From NCBI GenBank assembly GCA_951640165.1, contig OX621255.1, forward strand, positions 23,596,001-23,660,000: a stretch of DNA of 64,000 nucleotides. Reading direction: 5' to 3'. Position 1 is the first letter of the stretch. Every line of letters starts with the position of its first letter. The position numbers were made by a program, and so were the translations under genes. The notes under the pieces are model-generated. The model saw nothing but the letters and a program-made list of their open reading frames with translations. It was not told the origin of the DNA and made no database searches. Below, in pieces: positions 23,110 through 32,819 of the stretch. The stretch comes from Pseudoips prasinana (lineage: Eukaryota > Arthropoda > Insecta > Lepidoptera > Nolidae).

Positions 23110-23340
23110 TCATCTTTGGGCGTCGAAAAAAACTTCGGTATCGCTGCCTTTGAGCATCGTGCCCAGCATGCTGGCCGCATTGCCACACTGGATAGCAATA
23201 CTTAAACGCTGTCCAAAATATTGGCCAGCCCTCTGGTCGCGTGTAGCGTCCACCAAGCGTTTGGATAATTCGCGGAAATAAAATTGTACAGTATTGTCAT
23301 AAAGGTAGCATTTAAGAAGTATTAATGTATGAGCGTATCA
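23110..23340 (-). pseudogene. Unrecognised coding remnant of a mobile element
   Basis: On the minus strand an open stretch without its own ATG reads '..TVQFYFRELSKRLVDATR', then 'DQRAGQYFGQRLSIAIQ', 'GNAASMLGTMLKGSD' and a stop at 23110. The composition is that of a folded protein, with an R/K-rich helix and a compact C-terminus. I do not recognise the family firmly. Its position inside a split SINE suggests it came in with an element; the flanking 'acctacaaactgc' repeat also occurs in the LINE tail near 28825. Confidence 0.4.
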
Positions 23341-23387
23341 CCTACAAACTGCATTGCAGTTTGGCGTGTAAAAATAATTGTAAAATT

Positions 23388-23506
23388 CACATCCAGCTAC
23401 CCCAATCTGTCAAATTTCTTTGATAGATTTTCAACTATATTACAAAAGCCTAAGGTTCACTTTCAATTGGGGAAAATTGACACATTGAGGTAGCTTGATG
23501 TACAAG
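23388..23506. mobile_element. Fold-back MITE F, ends trimmed
   Basis: Keeps 'cacatccagctaccccaatc' at the left and 'gaggtagcttgatgt' at the right, but the outer 'gtacagacgccag' ends are lost. Confidence 0.75.
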
Positions 23507-23790
23507 CTCTGCTTAGCTACTTATCAGATGGTCGAGTGTGAATAATGTTCGAGGATATTATTATAATTTTTTGTATAGGTATCAATAACGAAATGGTAGA
23601 TAGGAACAAATATTGTGACTTGTCCATCCGTCTTTTACAGCGCTCTATGCCAACACTAAGTAATAATGACTACGGAATATATTGCAAACCAAGAAATCGA
23701 ACAAAATTGTAGGCACATTTCGAAACAGGTTTATTAGGTAGCGTGAAATCGTACTAATGACTAAAAGTTTCAAATAAAATACATCTATTT

Positions 23791-24247
23791 GGCGATTCTT
23801 TATTTCATAGCGCTAAACTAATTACCACTAGCTATATCATCCCACAGGGGGCGTAGCAGTCGCCCCGACCTTATTATCTCCTAGAGAACGGGCAGGACCG
23901 TCTTTCTGTGTACTATGACCATCGTACTGCGATCGCCAACCCGTCTGCTAAGCGTAGCGATTATGGCATATCACTCCAAATAATGGACACAACTCTTTTA
24001 TGCAAATACATCGATTATACATCAATTTGGCGATTCTTTATTTCACAGCGCTAAACTATTTATCATGAGCTATTTCATCCCATCGGGGGCGTAGCAGCCG
24101 CCCCGAGCTTATTATCTCCTAGAGAACGGGCAGTAGCGTCTTTCTGTGTACCTACTATGACCATCATACTGCGATCGCCAACCCGTCTGCCAAGCGTAGC
24201 GATTATGGCATATCGATTTGGAGAGGCCTTTGCCCAGCCGTGATTAA
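23791..24247 (+). repeat. Family J tail in a 238-bp tandem duplication
   Basis: 'ggcgattctttatttca' occurs at 23791 and 24029, and both are followed by 'agcgctaaact', 'gggggcgtagcag', 'ttattatctcctagagaacg' and 'gccaacccgtctgc'. The two copies differ at several sites, so the duplication is not recent. A trace of LINE tail ('gaggcctttgcccagc') ends the second copy. Confidence 0.75.
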
Positions 24248-24286
24248 TTAGTCATTACACATTTTTCCTATTGTAAGTCGTATTTA

Positions 24287-25337
24287 TAAAAACCGGCCAA
24301 GTGCGAGTCGGACTCGCACATGAAGGGTTCCGTAGCAGCAAGTATTTCAGTTGATTAAATGAAAGCAAACTGCGGTTTATGACCTATTAAAAAAAAACTA
24401 CTAGCTAGACCTCGTTAAAACCAATTTTCATTGTTAGTTTACATGGTAAAGTACATCATATATTTTTTTTAGTTTTATGATTCTCTTATGTTAGAGTTAC
24501 AGGGGGGGACACTCATTTCACCACTTTGGAAGTGTCTCTCGCGCAAACTATTCAGTTTAGAAAAAAATTATATTAGAAACCTCAATATCAATTTTGAAGA
24601 CCTATCCATAGACACCCCACAATATGGGAAAGATGAAAAAAAAAATTAAGTTTCAGGTCTATGTATGCCGACCCCCCAAAATTATTGTTCACAGAATACG
24701 TCATCTACTTACCAAGTTTCAACAGTACAGCTCTTATAGTTTCGGAAAAAATGGCTGTGACATACGGACGGACGGACAGACAGACAGACAGACAGACATG
24801 ACGAATCTATAAAGGTTCCGTTTTTTGCCATTTGGCTACGGAACCCTAAAAATACAGTGTGAACATAGAACTTATTCAAAACGCATAATTGGTTAGTTAA
24901 GTAAAGTACATCATATATTTTTTAGTTTTATGATTCTCTTATGTTAGCAGTTATAGGGGGGGGGGGGGCACTCATTTCACCACTTTGGAAGTGTCTCTCG
25001 CGCAAACTATTCAGTTTAGAAAAAAAATATATTAGAAACCTCAATATCAATTTTGAAGACCTATCCATAGACACCCCACATGTATGGGAATGATGAAAAA
25101 AAATTTTTTATGTTTCAGTTCTATGTATGACGACCCCCCAAAATGATCGTTCTTTTTCTATTTTTGTGTAAAAATCTTAATACGGTTCACAGAATACATC
25201 TAGTTACCAAGTTTCAACAGTACAGCTCTTATAGTTTAGGAAAAAAGTGGCTGTGACATACGGACGGACAGACAGGCAGACATGACGAATCTATAAGGGT
25301 TCCGTTTTTTGCCATTTGGCTACGGAACCCTAAAAAG
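24287..25337 (+). repeat. Lepidopteran repeat I with internal tandem duplication
   Basis: Starts 'aaaaaccggccaagtgcgag' and ends 'ctacggaaccctaaaaa' at 24852. It has a (gacg/gaca)n microsatellite at about 24769-24797. The segment from about 24436 to 24893 is repeated as 24894-25340, including the junction 'caaaacgc-taattggttag'. Other copies: 38656, 42625, 48629, 51346. Class uncertain; no protein is encoded, and small open frames here are chance. Confidence 0.75.
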
Positions 25338-25984
25338 ATAGTGTTAACATAGAAATTATTCAAAACGCCTAATTGGTTAGTTCCCGATGTTTTGTAAGAT
25401 TCATCTTTTATAGGAATATTAATTGACTTGATAATGGTTTTTTTTTTGTTATTCAATATTAGATTTCATTCGGTATTTGAATGATTGAGATAAAACATTT
25501 CTCACACTCCATGTGATATAAATATCCATGTAATATAAAACAACGTTGCATGATTACCACAGATAAGGAAGTCTTGAGTTCTATTCCTGTTAGGATAAAA
25601 AGGGATATGAGGATTTTGTAGCTGTCAGAGTAGCAGTATATTATAATGTCAGCTTAAATAATAAAATAAAATGTAATACAATAAAATGTCAATAAATATA
25701 ATATATAACATACAAATAATAATAAATCTTATTCAAGAAAAAATGTGTACACGTTATATCTATTTATATTAAAAATAATTATTACTACAAATTAAACGGT
25801 CAGATTAGTTATAAAGGGGTGAGATTTTTATAAACTTTCAATTTTTTTATCTGTTTTACAACTATTGAACATCGAAAAAATTCAAGAATATAAAAATTAA
25901 TTTTGCTCATATATTATGTATGGAACAGGTTTTTAATTTTCATCTCGAGAACGGATTGATTCGATATAAAAAAATATATCTTGG
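25338..25984. other. Intron 1 sequence, nothing recognised
   Basis: AT-rich; no feature that I can support. Confidence 0.35.
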
Positions 25985-26075
25985 GACAACTAACACACCG
26001 CCATCTGATCCCAAACTAGGCAGAGCCTGTACTATGGCAACCAGACAACTAATACACATACTTATATATTCTATT
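25985..26075 (-). repeat. SINE D-like 3' fragment, closest relative of the minisatellite unit
   Basis: The complement reads 'tatataagtatgtgtattag' then 'ttgtctggttgccatagtac'. About 35 of the first 38 bases equal the minisatellite unit at 14390-19666. The rest is SINE D body ('tagtttgggatcagatggc'). Confidence 0.65.
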
Positions 26076-26624
26076 ATCAAGTACTCAATAGCCGCGCAAC
26101 GGTTATGACGTAGCTGCTATGTTATAATAATATTTTTACACTGTGATTATTTATTTGATTAGTGATTATCATTTTATTAATTACTATAATAATTCTATAA
26201 TAATTTTACATCTTAAAACTATTAATAATCGATATTAGACTTTCAAATGGTTGTCACTGATAAAAATATAAATAGGGTAGGAGAATTATTAAAGAGGCAT
26301 TCTTTGTACGACGCGCGACGGTAGATGAGAACGTTACTCTGTTCGATAAAATATTGTGTGTGGAAAATATCTCGGAGTTTTAATGTGCAGAACCTACGAG
26401 TGCGTAATAATTCCCATATAACAGATAAATTCACCCAGCTACAGAACACAAACGTGTTCATAACGGGTGGAACCAAACCCACGCCCTCTGGTTTAGCAAT
26501 CAAAGATACTAACCACTAAACAGCAGCCAATACAGATGAATTCATCTTGTGACCGTCTCGACCTTGAGAAATATCCTCGCGCATTGGGGAATATGTAGAT
26601 AAACATAAAAAATACATATAATCA
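26076..26624. other. Intron 1 sequence, nothing recognised
   Basis: Contains overlapping short frames on both strands (26243-26519) around 'ggtgggaaccaaacccac'-like text that may be a decayed SINE head. Nothing firm. Confidence 0.3.
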
Positions 26625-26656
26625 TGTCTTTCGGCTGATATGATGATGATGATGAT
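26625..26656 (+). mobile_element. RTE-type LINE, 3' terminus only
   Basis: 'tctttcggctgatatgatg' with (atg)n is the end of the family 1 LINE; about 32 bp remain. Confidence 0.5.
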
Positions 26657-26718
26657 TGTAAAATAAGCTGAGGCAGCACGAAGTTCTCATCGTAGGTAAG
26701 GTAGTATTATATTGTAAA

Positions 26719-27039
26719 CTAGCTGTGCCCCGCGGTTTTACCCGCGTTAAATTTTATAAATTATCACAGCTCCTCCCCCGTAGGTGATACCGTGATAATA
26801 TGTAGCAAATATGTTGACCCGACCTCTTAGTAATATTCATGCAAAATTTGAAGTAAATCCATGCAATACTTTTTGAGTTTAGCCCGGACATACATACAGA
26901 CAAACAGACACACAGACCAAAATTCTAAAAACTATATTTTTGGCTTCGATATCGATTGTAGATCACGCCCCAAGTATCCTTTTTAAAAAATATTCAATGT
27001 ACAGTTTTGACTTTCCTACGATTTTATTATATGTATAGA
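26719..27039 (-). mobile_element. Non-autonomous Helitron, complete copy
   Basis: CTAG plus the GC hairpin (ccgcggttttacccgcg) at 26719, and the 5' terminus 'ttattatatgtatagat' at 27039. About 321 bp, close to the copies at 2722 and 53363. Confidence 0.88.
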
Positions 27040-27193
27040 TAGCTCTGTCGTGATTCACGTGTATTTGTTAATTATATACTGTAGAAAATACAATACACTG
27101 TATATGCCGTCTCGACTAGAACATCAACGATAATATCATGTGCAAAAACAGACTGACGTGAAGACGTGGAGTGTCATTGAATGAATATGGTAT

Positions 27194-27672
27194 TAATAGC
27201 TGTGCCCCGCGGTTTTACCCGGGTTAAACTAACTCCATTCCAAATTTTATTAAAATCGCTCCAGCCGTTTAGACGTGAAGAAGTAACAAACATACACTCA
27301 CACACTCACATTTCATGGAGAATGCGCTCAAGACCTCCATGAACTTATCCCTCCTTCCCCCTTTTTTCATCGGACTACTAGGCGTCGGGAGGGTTTTCAC
27401 CGCTTTGTTGTTGACATCCCATTCTGCCGTACGAAGCGCTTTGCTTCCTCCTTTATCATACGCACGGCTAAGCAGTGGAACACCCTCCCGAACGACGTGT
27501 TTCCAGACTCATACAACATGGGTTTATTCAAGGCTAGAGTGAACAGGCATCTTATCAGTACGCGCGGTCCATCTTCGACCACATCTTCACTTACCATCAG
27601 GTGAGATCGTGGTCAAGCGCAAACCCATTCAGCATAAAAAAAAACGCACAAACTTTCGCCTTTATAATATAA
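27194..27672 (-). mobile_element. Helitron of the second subfamily, split by a LINE
   Basis: The 3' end 'agctgtgccccgcggtttta' is at 27197; the middle 'cgctccagccgtttagacgt' follows and the 5' part 'aaactttcgcctttataata' is at about 27649. A polyadenylated LINE fragment (27316-27645) lies between. Confidence 0.8.
27316..27645 (+). mobile_element. Jockey/CR1-like LINE, 5'-truncated insertion
   Basis: Codes for 'SFIIRTAKQWNTLPNDVF' and 'DSYNMGLFKARVNRHLIS', the standard C-terminus of non-LTR reverse transcriptases ('R-W-LP... F-K... ). It ends with a short 3'UTR and an A-run (27637-27645). One frameshift precedes 'SFII'. It inserted into the Helitron at 27194-27672. Confidence 0.75.
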
Positions 27673-27677
27673 GTGTG

Positions 27678-27908
27678 ATGCTCATAACCGGATACTCTCA
27701 CACATTGGCGAAATTAAGCAATTAGGTTCGCGGTCAGTCCATAGATGGGTGACCGCCAAATTGGTTTCCTTTCTGAGCGTCTCCACGTCTTCGGAGAGCA
27801 CGTTAAGCTGTCGTTTGTACCCATTAGGCACCAGTCGTTAAGCCATGTCAGAGGCCTACAGGGCGGCTTTAACAACTTTCACACCAGGGTAACCACTGCC
27901 CATACGAT
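27678..27908 (+). repeat. 5S rRNA-derived SINE
   Basis: Head 'aaattaagcaattaggttcg' and 'cggtcagtccatagatgggt' then 'gaccgcc', the best match to the 5S 'gatgggtgaccgcc' motif in the window. It ends 'aaccactgcccatacgat'. Confidence 0.75.
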
Positions 27909-28181
27909 AAGTAAATATTAGTATTGTTTGGTTGTCCGTACTGTTGAGCGAGTCGTAACAATATACAAGCTAAATAACAACCATTCACTCACTATAAATG
28001 ATTGTAATAACATTCCTAATTATACCAACTAAATTCGCTTCAAGTAATCACAGTATTATGTAAAGTACAGTTGGCTGGACTTTCATTTTCATCTAATGGA
28101 AAGTTTTACCGCATAGAACTGTTAGCGAGTTATTGAAATTCCTAATTATTATACATAATTCGTTGCAGCTTCAAGTAATTT

Positions 28182-28262
28182 TTTCTTCACCGCCACTGCT
28201 CGACAAAGGCCTCCCCAAACATCTTCACAATTGAATTTTGTCCATCATGTGGCGGGATATGC
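28182..28262 (-). repeat. RTE/family J tail fragment
   Basis: 'caccgccactgctcgacaaa' then 'ggcctccccaaacatcttca' is an inverse LINE 3' end, diverged. Confidence 0.5.
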
Positions 28263-28293
28263 CACAATTAATCATTATTATAAAAAATACTTT

Positions 28294-29037
28294 GTCACAT
28301 TATTCATACACGTCCATCTGATCCCAAACTAAGCTGAACTTGTACTGTGGAAACCAGATATATGTAGATCAATCAATTGTTTAGAGAATGTAGAATTATA
28401 CCGGTCAATGATAAAGTTCAATATTTGATAGCGTTAGAAACGTATTTTAGGGAAGAATATAAAAATAAAAATCTTATAAATACAGTGAAAGATCCATAAA
28501 ACAAGGTAAACTAACTGAAGTAAGAGTAAATAATTACTATGGGGAAAGAACACGACAGTATATAATACCAAAGCTTTTCAACAAATATCATACATTGAGA
28601 TATGAGAAAAACATAAATAGTAAAGTGCAGCTAAAAACTAAATTAAAATAATTGTTAGGGTATGGAATTAACAAGTAGTATAAGTTCAAAACAATATATC
28701 CATAAGGGCAGAAATGTAGTGAATAAATAGCTTATAGGGTAGCTTTATAATTGTAAATATATACTTAAATATTATAAGCATTTAAGTTAGATGTCAGATG
28801 AATAAGAGCGAGACGCCTACAAACTGCGTTAGCCGTTTGGCGTTTAATATGTTAAGAACCATTAATGTGAATAAAGAATAATAATAAAAAAAAAGATTAT
28901 TACACTCAGAACAAACAGGCATGTTCATGCACACAAATATCGTCCTGGATTGGATTTAAACCCACGACCAGCAGCATGAAAGGCAAGAATCTACCAACCA
29001 CGCCAAACGACCCGTCCAATTGCCACAAAGTGCTTCC
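28294..29037 (-). repeat. SINE D split by a LINE insertion
   Basis: The SINE 3' part is at 28294-28373 ('ccatctgatcccaaactaag') and the head at 28907-29037 ('acccacgaccagcagcatga', 'ccaaccacgcc'). The LINE fragment 28374-28900 separates them. Confidence 0.7.
28374..28900 (+). mobile_element. Non-LTR LINE, C-terminal end with poly(A)
   Basis: Codes for 'YYGERTRQYIIPKLFNKYH' and then 'SKVQLKTKLK' and a stop near 28650. The 3'UTR has 'gacgcctacaaactgcgt' and ends 'aataataataaaaaaaaa'. The frame upstream is broken. Confidence 0.6.
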
Positions 29038-29623
29038 CGTTCTCTGGTAAATATTCCCTCGGGACAACCTCTAAGACGAAATCAGAATTATGGACTCCAT
29101 ATTAGATTCTTTGTCTTACCAGGCAACCTTGTTATCAGGCAGGAATACGATGAAACGCATTTTTTTTATTGATTTAGGAAGCAGACGAACTTTTTTTTTT
29201 CAAAGACAAAAAGTTTATTCATTTTAAATTAAAACCTTTTTGATACCCCTGCCAACTGCAAAAGAGTTTGTTGGCAGATGTAAATCCCTTTTTACATACT
29301 TCTTACAACAAATAGTTTATGTAGTTCTAATATCTAGTTAATAGGTATAAAGAAACAAAATAAACAAAAGCGAACTAAACAAAAAAATATTAAAATATAT
29401 ATATCTAATTAAGAAAAAAAAACAATTAAAAGTATTAAATAAATTAAGTTAGATAGATTATTAAATATTTTATGTGAATGACCCCAGGCCCATTTGATGG
29501 TGGTAACCGCTGCTCATAGACATTCGCAGGGGGCACAGAAAACCGCTGCCTATCGTGATATTAATACTCTTTTTAAACCTCGTTTGAAGAAGGACATGTC
29601 GTAGCTCTGGGGAAGCACCGCAG
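29038..29623. other. Intron 1 sequence with a T-rich possible LINE end
   Basis: At 29190-29220 'actttttttttt'-like text followed by 'aaagtttattcatttt' may be the inverse poly(A) end of a retroelement. Otherwise nothing is recognised. Confidence 0.3.
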
Positions 29624-29703
29624 CAGGTAATTCAGTCCGAATTCGAGATCCACATTAAACTAGAGATTTTAATGTGGATCTCGAATTCGGACTTAATTAC
29701 CTG
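29624..29703. repeat. Near-perfect 36-bp hairpin
   Basis: Arms 29624-29659 and 29668-29703 match at 35 of 36 positions with loop ctagagat. It contains 'gaattcgagatccacatt'. Not assigned to a known element. Confidence 0.85.
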
Positions 29704-29913
29704 TCACGGACTTAATCGCTCTCATTCTTTCGTTTTCCATATTAAACCCTCGGCTACCTGTATCAGGTAAAAGTAAGTTCATACGCATTCACGGCAGAAT
29801 TTTATTCCATATTAGATATTGTGTTGGCCTGCGCTTACTATCAGGCAAAGGTAGGATCAAACTTATTAATGTACGAATTTTTGAGCGCCATTTAGAGTCT
29901 TTGTATAGGTTTA

Positions 29914-30310
29914 GACTGCCTCGTTAGTCTAGCGGTAGCATGTTCAACCGCAGAAAATGAGGTCCTGGGTTGGTCCTTGGTTTTTCGCCCGACCCGGGAT
30001 ATGAATCCCGGGTCGGGCCAAAAAGTCTAATTTGGGATTTTTCCGTAAAAAGAAATTTCTCAGTATCAGCCCGAAGTCTGGAAGTTTCTCAGTATCACCC
30101 CCGTGCCTCGGAGAGCACGTAAAGCCGTCGGTCCCGTACCTGGCCTCTTTCCGGTCGGGTCGCTAGTCGTCCCATCGGATCAAGAGAGTGATGGAATAGA
30201 AAGTGCCCCTGTGTTTGCGCACACACTTGTGCACTATAAAATGTCCTGCGCAATTGGCTAATCTCCATTGAGAATGGCCGCCGTGGCCGAAATTCGGCCG
30301 GGAAAACATC
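29914..30310 (+). repeat. tRNA-headed SINE A with a hairpin inside the B box
   Basis: The head and body match the copy at 13775. At the B box an inverted copy of 'atcccgggtcgggc' was added (29987-30018, 14-bp perfect arms, loop ATGA), which destroys the promoter spacing. Confidence 0.8.
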
Positions 30311-30421
30311 ATCAATGGGTTTAGAAAAGGTTGTTCACGAGTTGAAAAATTATTTTGAAAAAGTCCTTATATTATTATCTCCTGATAATAAGTACTTTTT
30401 CATAAATTTTCGGGCTGCATA

Positions 30422-30808
30422 TTGGACACTTTCTGTATGTGCAAACTTTTGAAAAATATACTATACAATGCTAATGCTTCCTTTGAGCCAGAAGTAGGTC
30501 ACCATTTTCCTAACCTAGATCTAACAAAGATATTTCGCCATATTAGCATCTTATTGAGTAGTTCTCACACATCCCGACGCCTGCCCTGCTATTTGCCCGA
30601 CTATTCCAATATTAAAATAAAAGTTATGCCTAGTATGGTAATATGTAATTCTTTGAATCACGGTGTTGTTAAAGCAAATAATAGAAGCGCAATCCAAGCC
30701 ATCAGCAAAATAAAACTACGAACTGAGCAACCCGCATCAGAGGGGTATCATGGTTCTACCCGTCTAGATCTCTGTTACGGCACTAATCAACGTACGCTTG
30801 ACTATTAA
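30422..30808 (+). CDS. Open frame of 128 codons, unrecognised
   Basis: Starts 'MDTFCMCKLLKNILYNANAS'. No domain, signal peptide or membrane segment is evident; composition is ordinary. It has no clear splice context and lies in intron 1 on the opposite strand to the host gene. It may be part of an unrecognised element or chance. Confidence 0.15.
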   Translation: MDTFCMCKLLKNILYNANASFEPEVGHHFPNLDLTKIFRHISILLSSSHTSRRLPCYLPDYSNIKIKVMPSMVICNSLNHGVVKANNRSAIQAISKIKLRTEQPASEGYHGSTRLDLCYGTNQRTLDY

Positions 30809-30920
30809 GCTGACGCCGCTATTAAGCGGGCGACGCGAACGTTCAGAGGGAGATTTAAATAAGTGAAAAAACAAAGAGAGAGCGTTATGTTTCGTATATT
30901 CTTTCATTCTTTTCTTTTTA

Positions 30921-31163
30921 ATACCATCTAGGGACAATGTCACACAGATCATCCTAGCCCCAAACTAAGCAAAACTTGTACTATGGGTAGCAGGCGACGG
31001 TATACATACTTATATAGATAGATAAATACTTATATACGAAAACATCCATGACTCAGAAACAAATATTCGTGCTCATCACACAAATATTTGCACTTACCGG
31101 GATTCGAACCCAGGACCACCAGCTTCGTAGGCAGGAGCACTACCAACTAGGCTACGGTGACCG
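30921..31163 (-). repeat. tRNA-headed SINE C
   Basis: Full-length minus-strand copy with B-box 'gggttcgaatcccggta' and head 'gtagcctagttggtagtgct'. Very close to the copy at 3281. Confidence 0.8.
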
Positions 31164-32157
31164 TCAAATATACTACTGTAATATATTACTATAGCGGCAA
31201 AAGAGAGAGGTGCACATTTTCATTCTTTCTTTCTCTCGTAGCACATAAGTTACGTTTAGTATATCTAAGTTTTACTTCAGTCATGTAGTCTAAAGCACAC
31301 TCGTTTTTTCGTATTAGAACATTAATGATATATCTTTTCACTGCCTGTACCACAAAAAGTTGCTGAAGATGCAGCATACAAGACCACATCCACCATACTT
31401 TTTGCTACATTATAAAAACTATCTGGTATCTAATAACTACCCAAGCAGCAAAATTATCCTATAGTGCAGACGTTATAGGACTCCAGCACTTATAATGTTC
31501 TCTTAAGGGTTCTAGTTTTTGCTGCATCGCTTATAATAGCAAGCATGGAGTTAGTTGGGCCTTATAGTATATCTCCTCCTATACATTAACTTATAATTAC
31601 TTATAGGCCGAAATTAAAGGACAAATATAAGCTTGGGTGACCTATAAAAGTATCGCGAGGGTGTAAACGCACTCAAGAGCAGATAAACTGGTAAGCTATG
31701 CTTATAACTACTAACAAGAAACATTATAGAACCACTATAAGTAAAGTACACCAATAAGAGTGATAAACAGAACTAAACATTCTGGATACTATTTGCATTT
31801 ATTACTTGGTTTTATAAGGGTTTATAAATTTTCTTTACAGAACAATTATCAGTAAAATGGAGCGGTTATATAGTGGTATAAACCAATATCGTTATAATCT
31901 TAACACGCTTATAAAGGTTTAATATAATATACTTAGTATCCAAAACTATATCCGTGGTGTCCTGAACAAGAAAACATTGGTTTATAATGGTCTTGCAAAT
32001 TCTGTTATAGTCTCAGTACGGATATTTTGATTTTCTTGAATCGTAGAAATATGAGAAGGTTCCGTACAAAATTGTTATTGTGAAAATTTAAGACAAAATG
32101 TTTATTTTAATGATTCTGCACGAAAAAACGTTTAATCGATAAAAGCAATTTTAAATG

Positions 32158-32328
32158 TAGACTTGGAAGATTGTGTTAGTGAGGAACCTGTACAAGAAGA
32201 TGAATGCGATATTGAAAACTATTCCAATTTTCAACTACATAGCGATCTTAGAAAACGGGCAGTAGAATACAATACGACATGCGGCATTCAATTCTTTATT
32301 AGAAATTTTGAATAAATGTATTTGTTAA
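32158..32328 (+). pseudogene. Helical domain remnant, possible transposase N-terminal part
   Basis: Plus strand: acidic 'DLEDCVSEEPVQEDECDIE' and then 'HSDLRKRAVEYN', and after a one-base shift at about 32273 'RHAAFNSLLEILNK'. The pattern L-x-x-W/R-A-x-x-x-N-I-x-H-x-A-x-x-x-LL-x-IL recurs, from memory, in unnamed insect transposon proteins. It is broken and overlaps the minus-strand remnant at 32299-32403, so one of the two readings may be chance. Confidence 0.4.
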
Positions 32329-32403
32329 GTTTGTTTCAAATTCTTCAAGTTCTCTTAGATTTCTTATAACATCTACGTCTTCTTGCTTTCTTGAAACGAT
32401 CAT
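32299..32403 (-). pseudogene. Short DUF4806-like remnant
   Basis: 34 codons, 'MIVSRKQEDVDVIRNLRELE' followed by 'EFETNLTNTF'. The 'L-x-x-L-x-x-L/F-E-x-x-L' pattern fits the start of DUF4806, a domain of insect mobile-element proteins. It would follow the exon-like ORF at 32451-32819 after a frame change. Weak. Confidence 0.3.
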
Positions 32404-32450
32404 TGGATGTACGAGTTTAATTCATTCTGAATCTCTCTTCGACACAGCAC

Positions 32451-32819
32451 TCAGCACATGTTAGTTTGTATTTCATAAAGTGCATTTTGATTTGGTATGA
32501 TGGTTTTAATGTCTTCTTTGATTGACTTTACTTCATGTTGAAGTTGTGGAATTTGACCATCCTCGACAGGCTGTATTTGGCTATCCGTGTTGTAAAGAAC
32601 GAAATTTTGAGCATTTAAACTGACATCTGACAGTGTTTCTTCTGCTTCTGTTATGACAAGTTGAGGGTTTTGCGCGACAAAAGAAGATACAGGTAAAATT
32701 GCTGAACCGGATTGAATGGTAGCCGAGTTTTGTTGTAAATGAAGTGATCTTGTAGTATTTGAACGAGTATCTTCTCGAGAGACCGTTGGCATTTCACTAA
32801 TTTGGTCTTGATCACGATT
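32451..32819 (-). CDS. Coiled-coil protein exon of the TIR element; apparent signal peptide is intronic
   Basis: The open frame extends back to an ATG at 32882 and then seems to begin with a hydrophobic leader 'MKYFLLLFLCFPLLTWFIV'. On the DNA this leader is a polypyrimidine tract with a branch-like 'gctaact' and 'ttattgtttcacag', a good 3' splice site at 32820-32821. I therefore place the exon start at 32819 ('NRDQDQISEMPTVSREDTR'). The rest is Ser/Thr/Gln-rich and low in complexity, ending with a helix 'QLQHEVKSIKEDIKTI' likely to form a coiled coil. The stop is at 32451. It lies inside the TIR element, on the same strand as the CRAL-TRIO gene. Function unknown. Confidence 0.45.
   Translation of the reverse strand, partial: NRDQDQISEMPTVSREDTRSNTTRSLHLQQNSATIQSGSAILPVSSFVAQNPQLVITEAEETLSDVSLNAQNFVLYNTDSQIQPVEDGQIPQLQHEVKSIKEDIKTIIPNQNALYEIQTNMC

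Larger units (their letters stand above)
22858..23572 (+). repeat. SINE D split by two insertions
   Basis: The front part (22858-22940) has 'cagatatttgtgtgcatgaa' and 'tgtttgtcctgagtctgg'. The end (23508-23572) has 'caagctctgcttag' and 'gtgtgaataatgttcgagga'. Between them lie a 440-bp segment with a coding remnant and MITE F at 23388. Confidence 0.6.
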
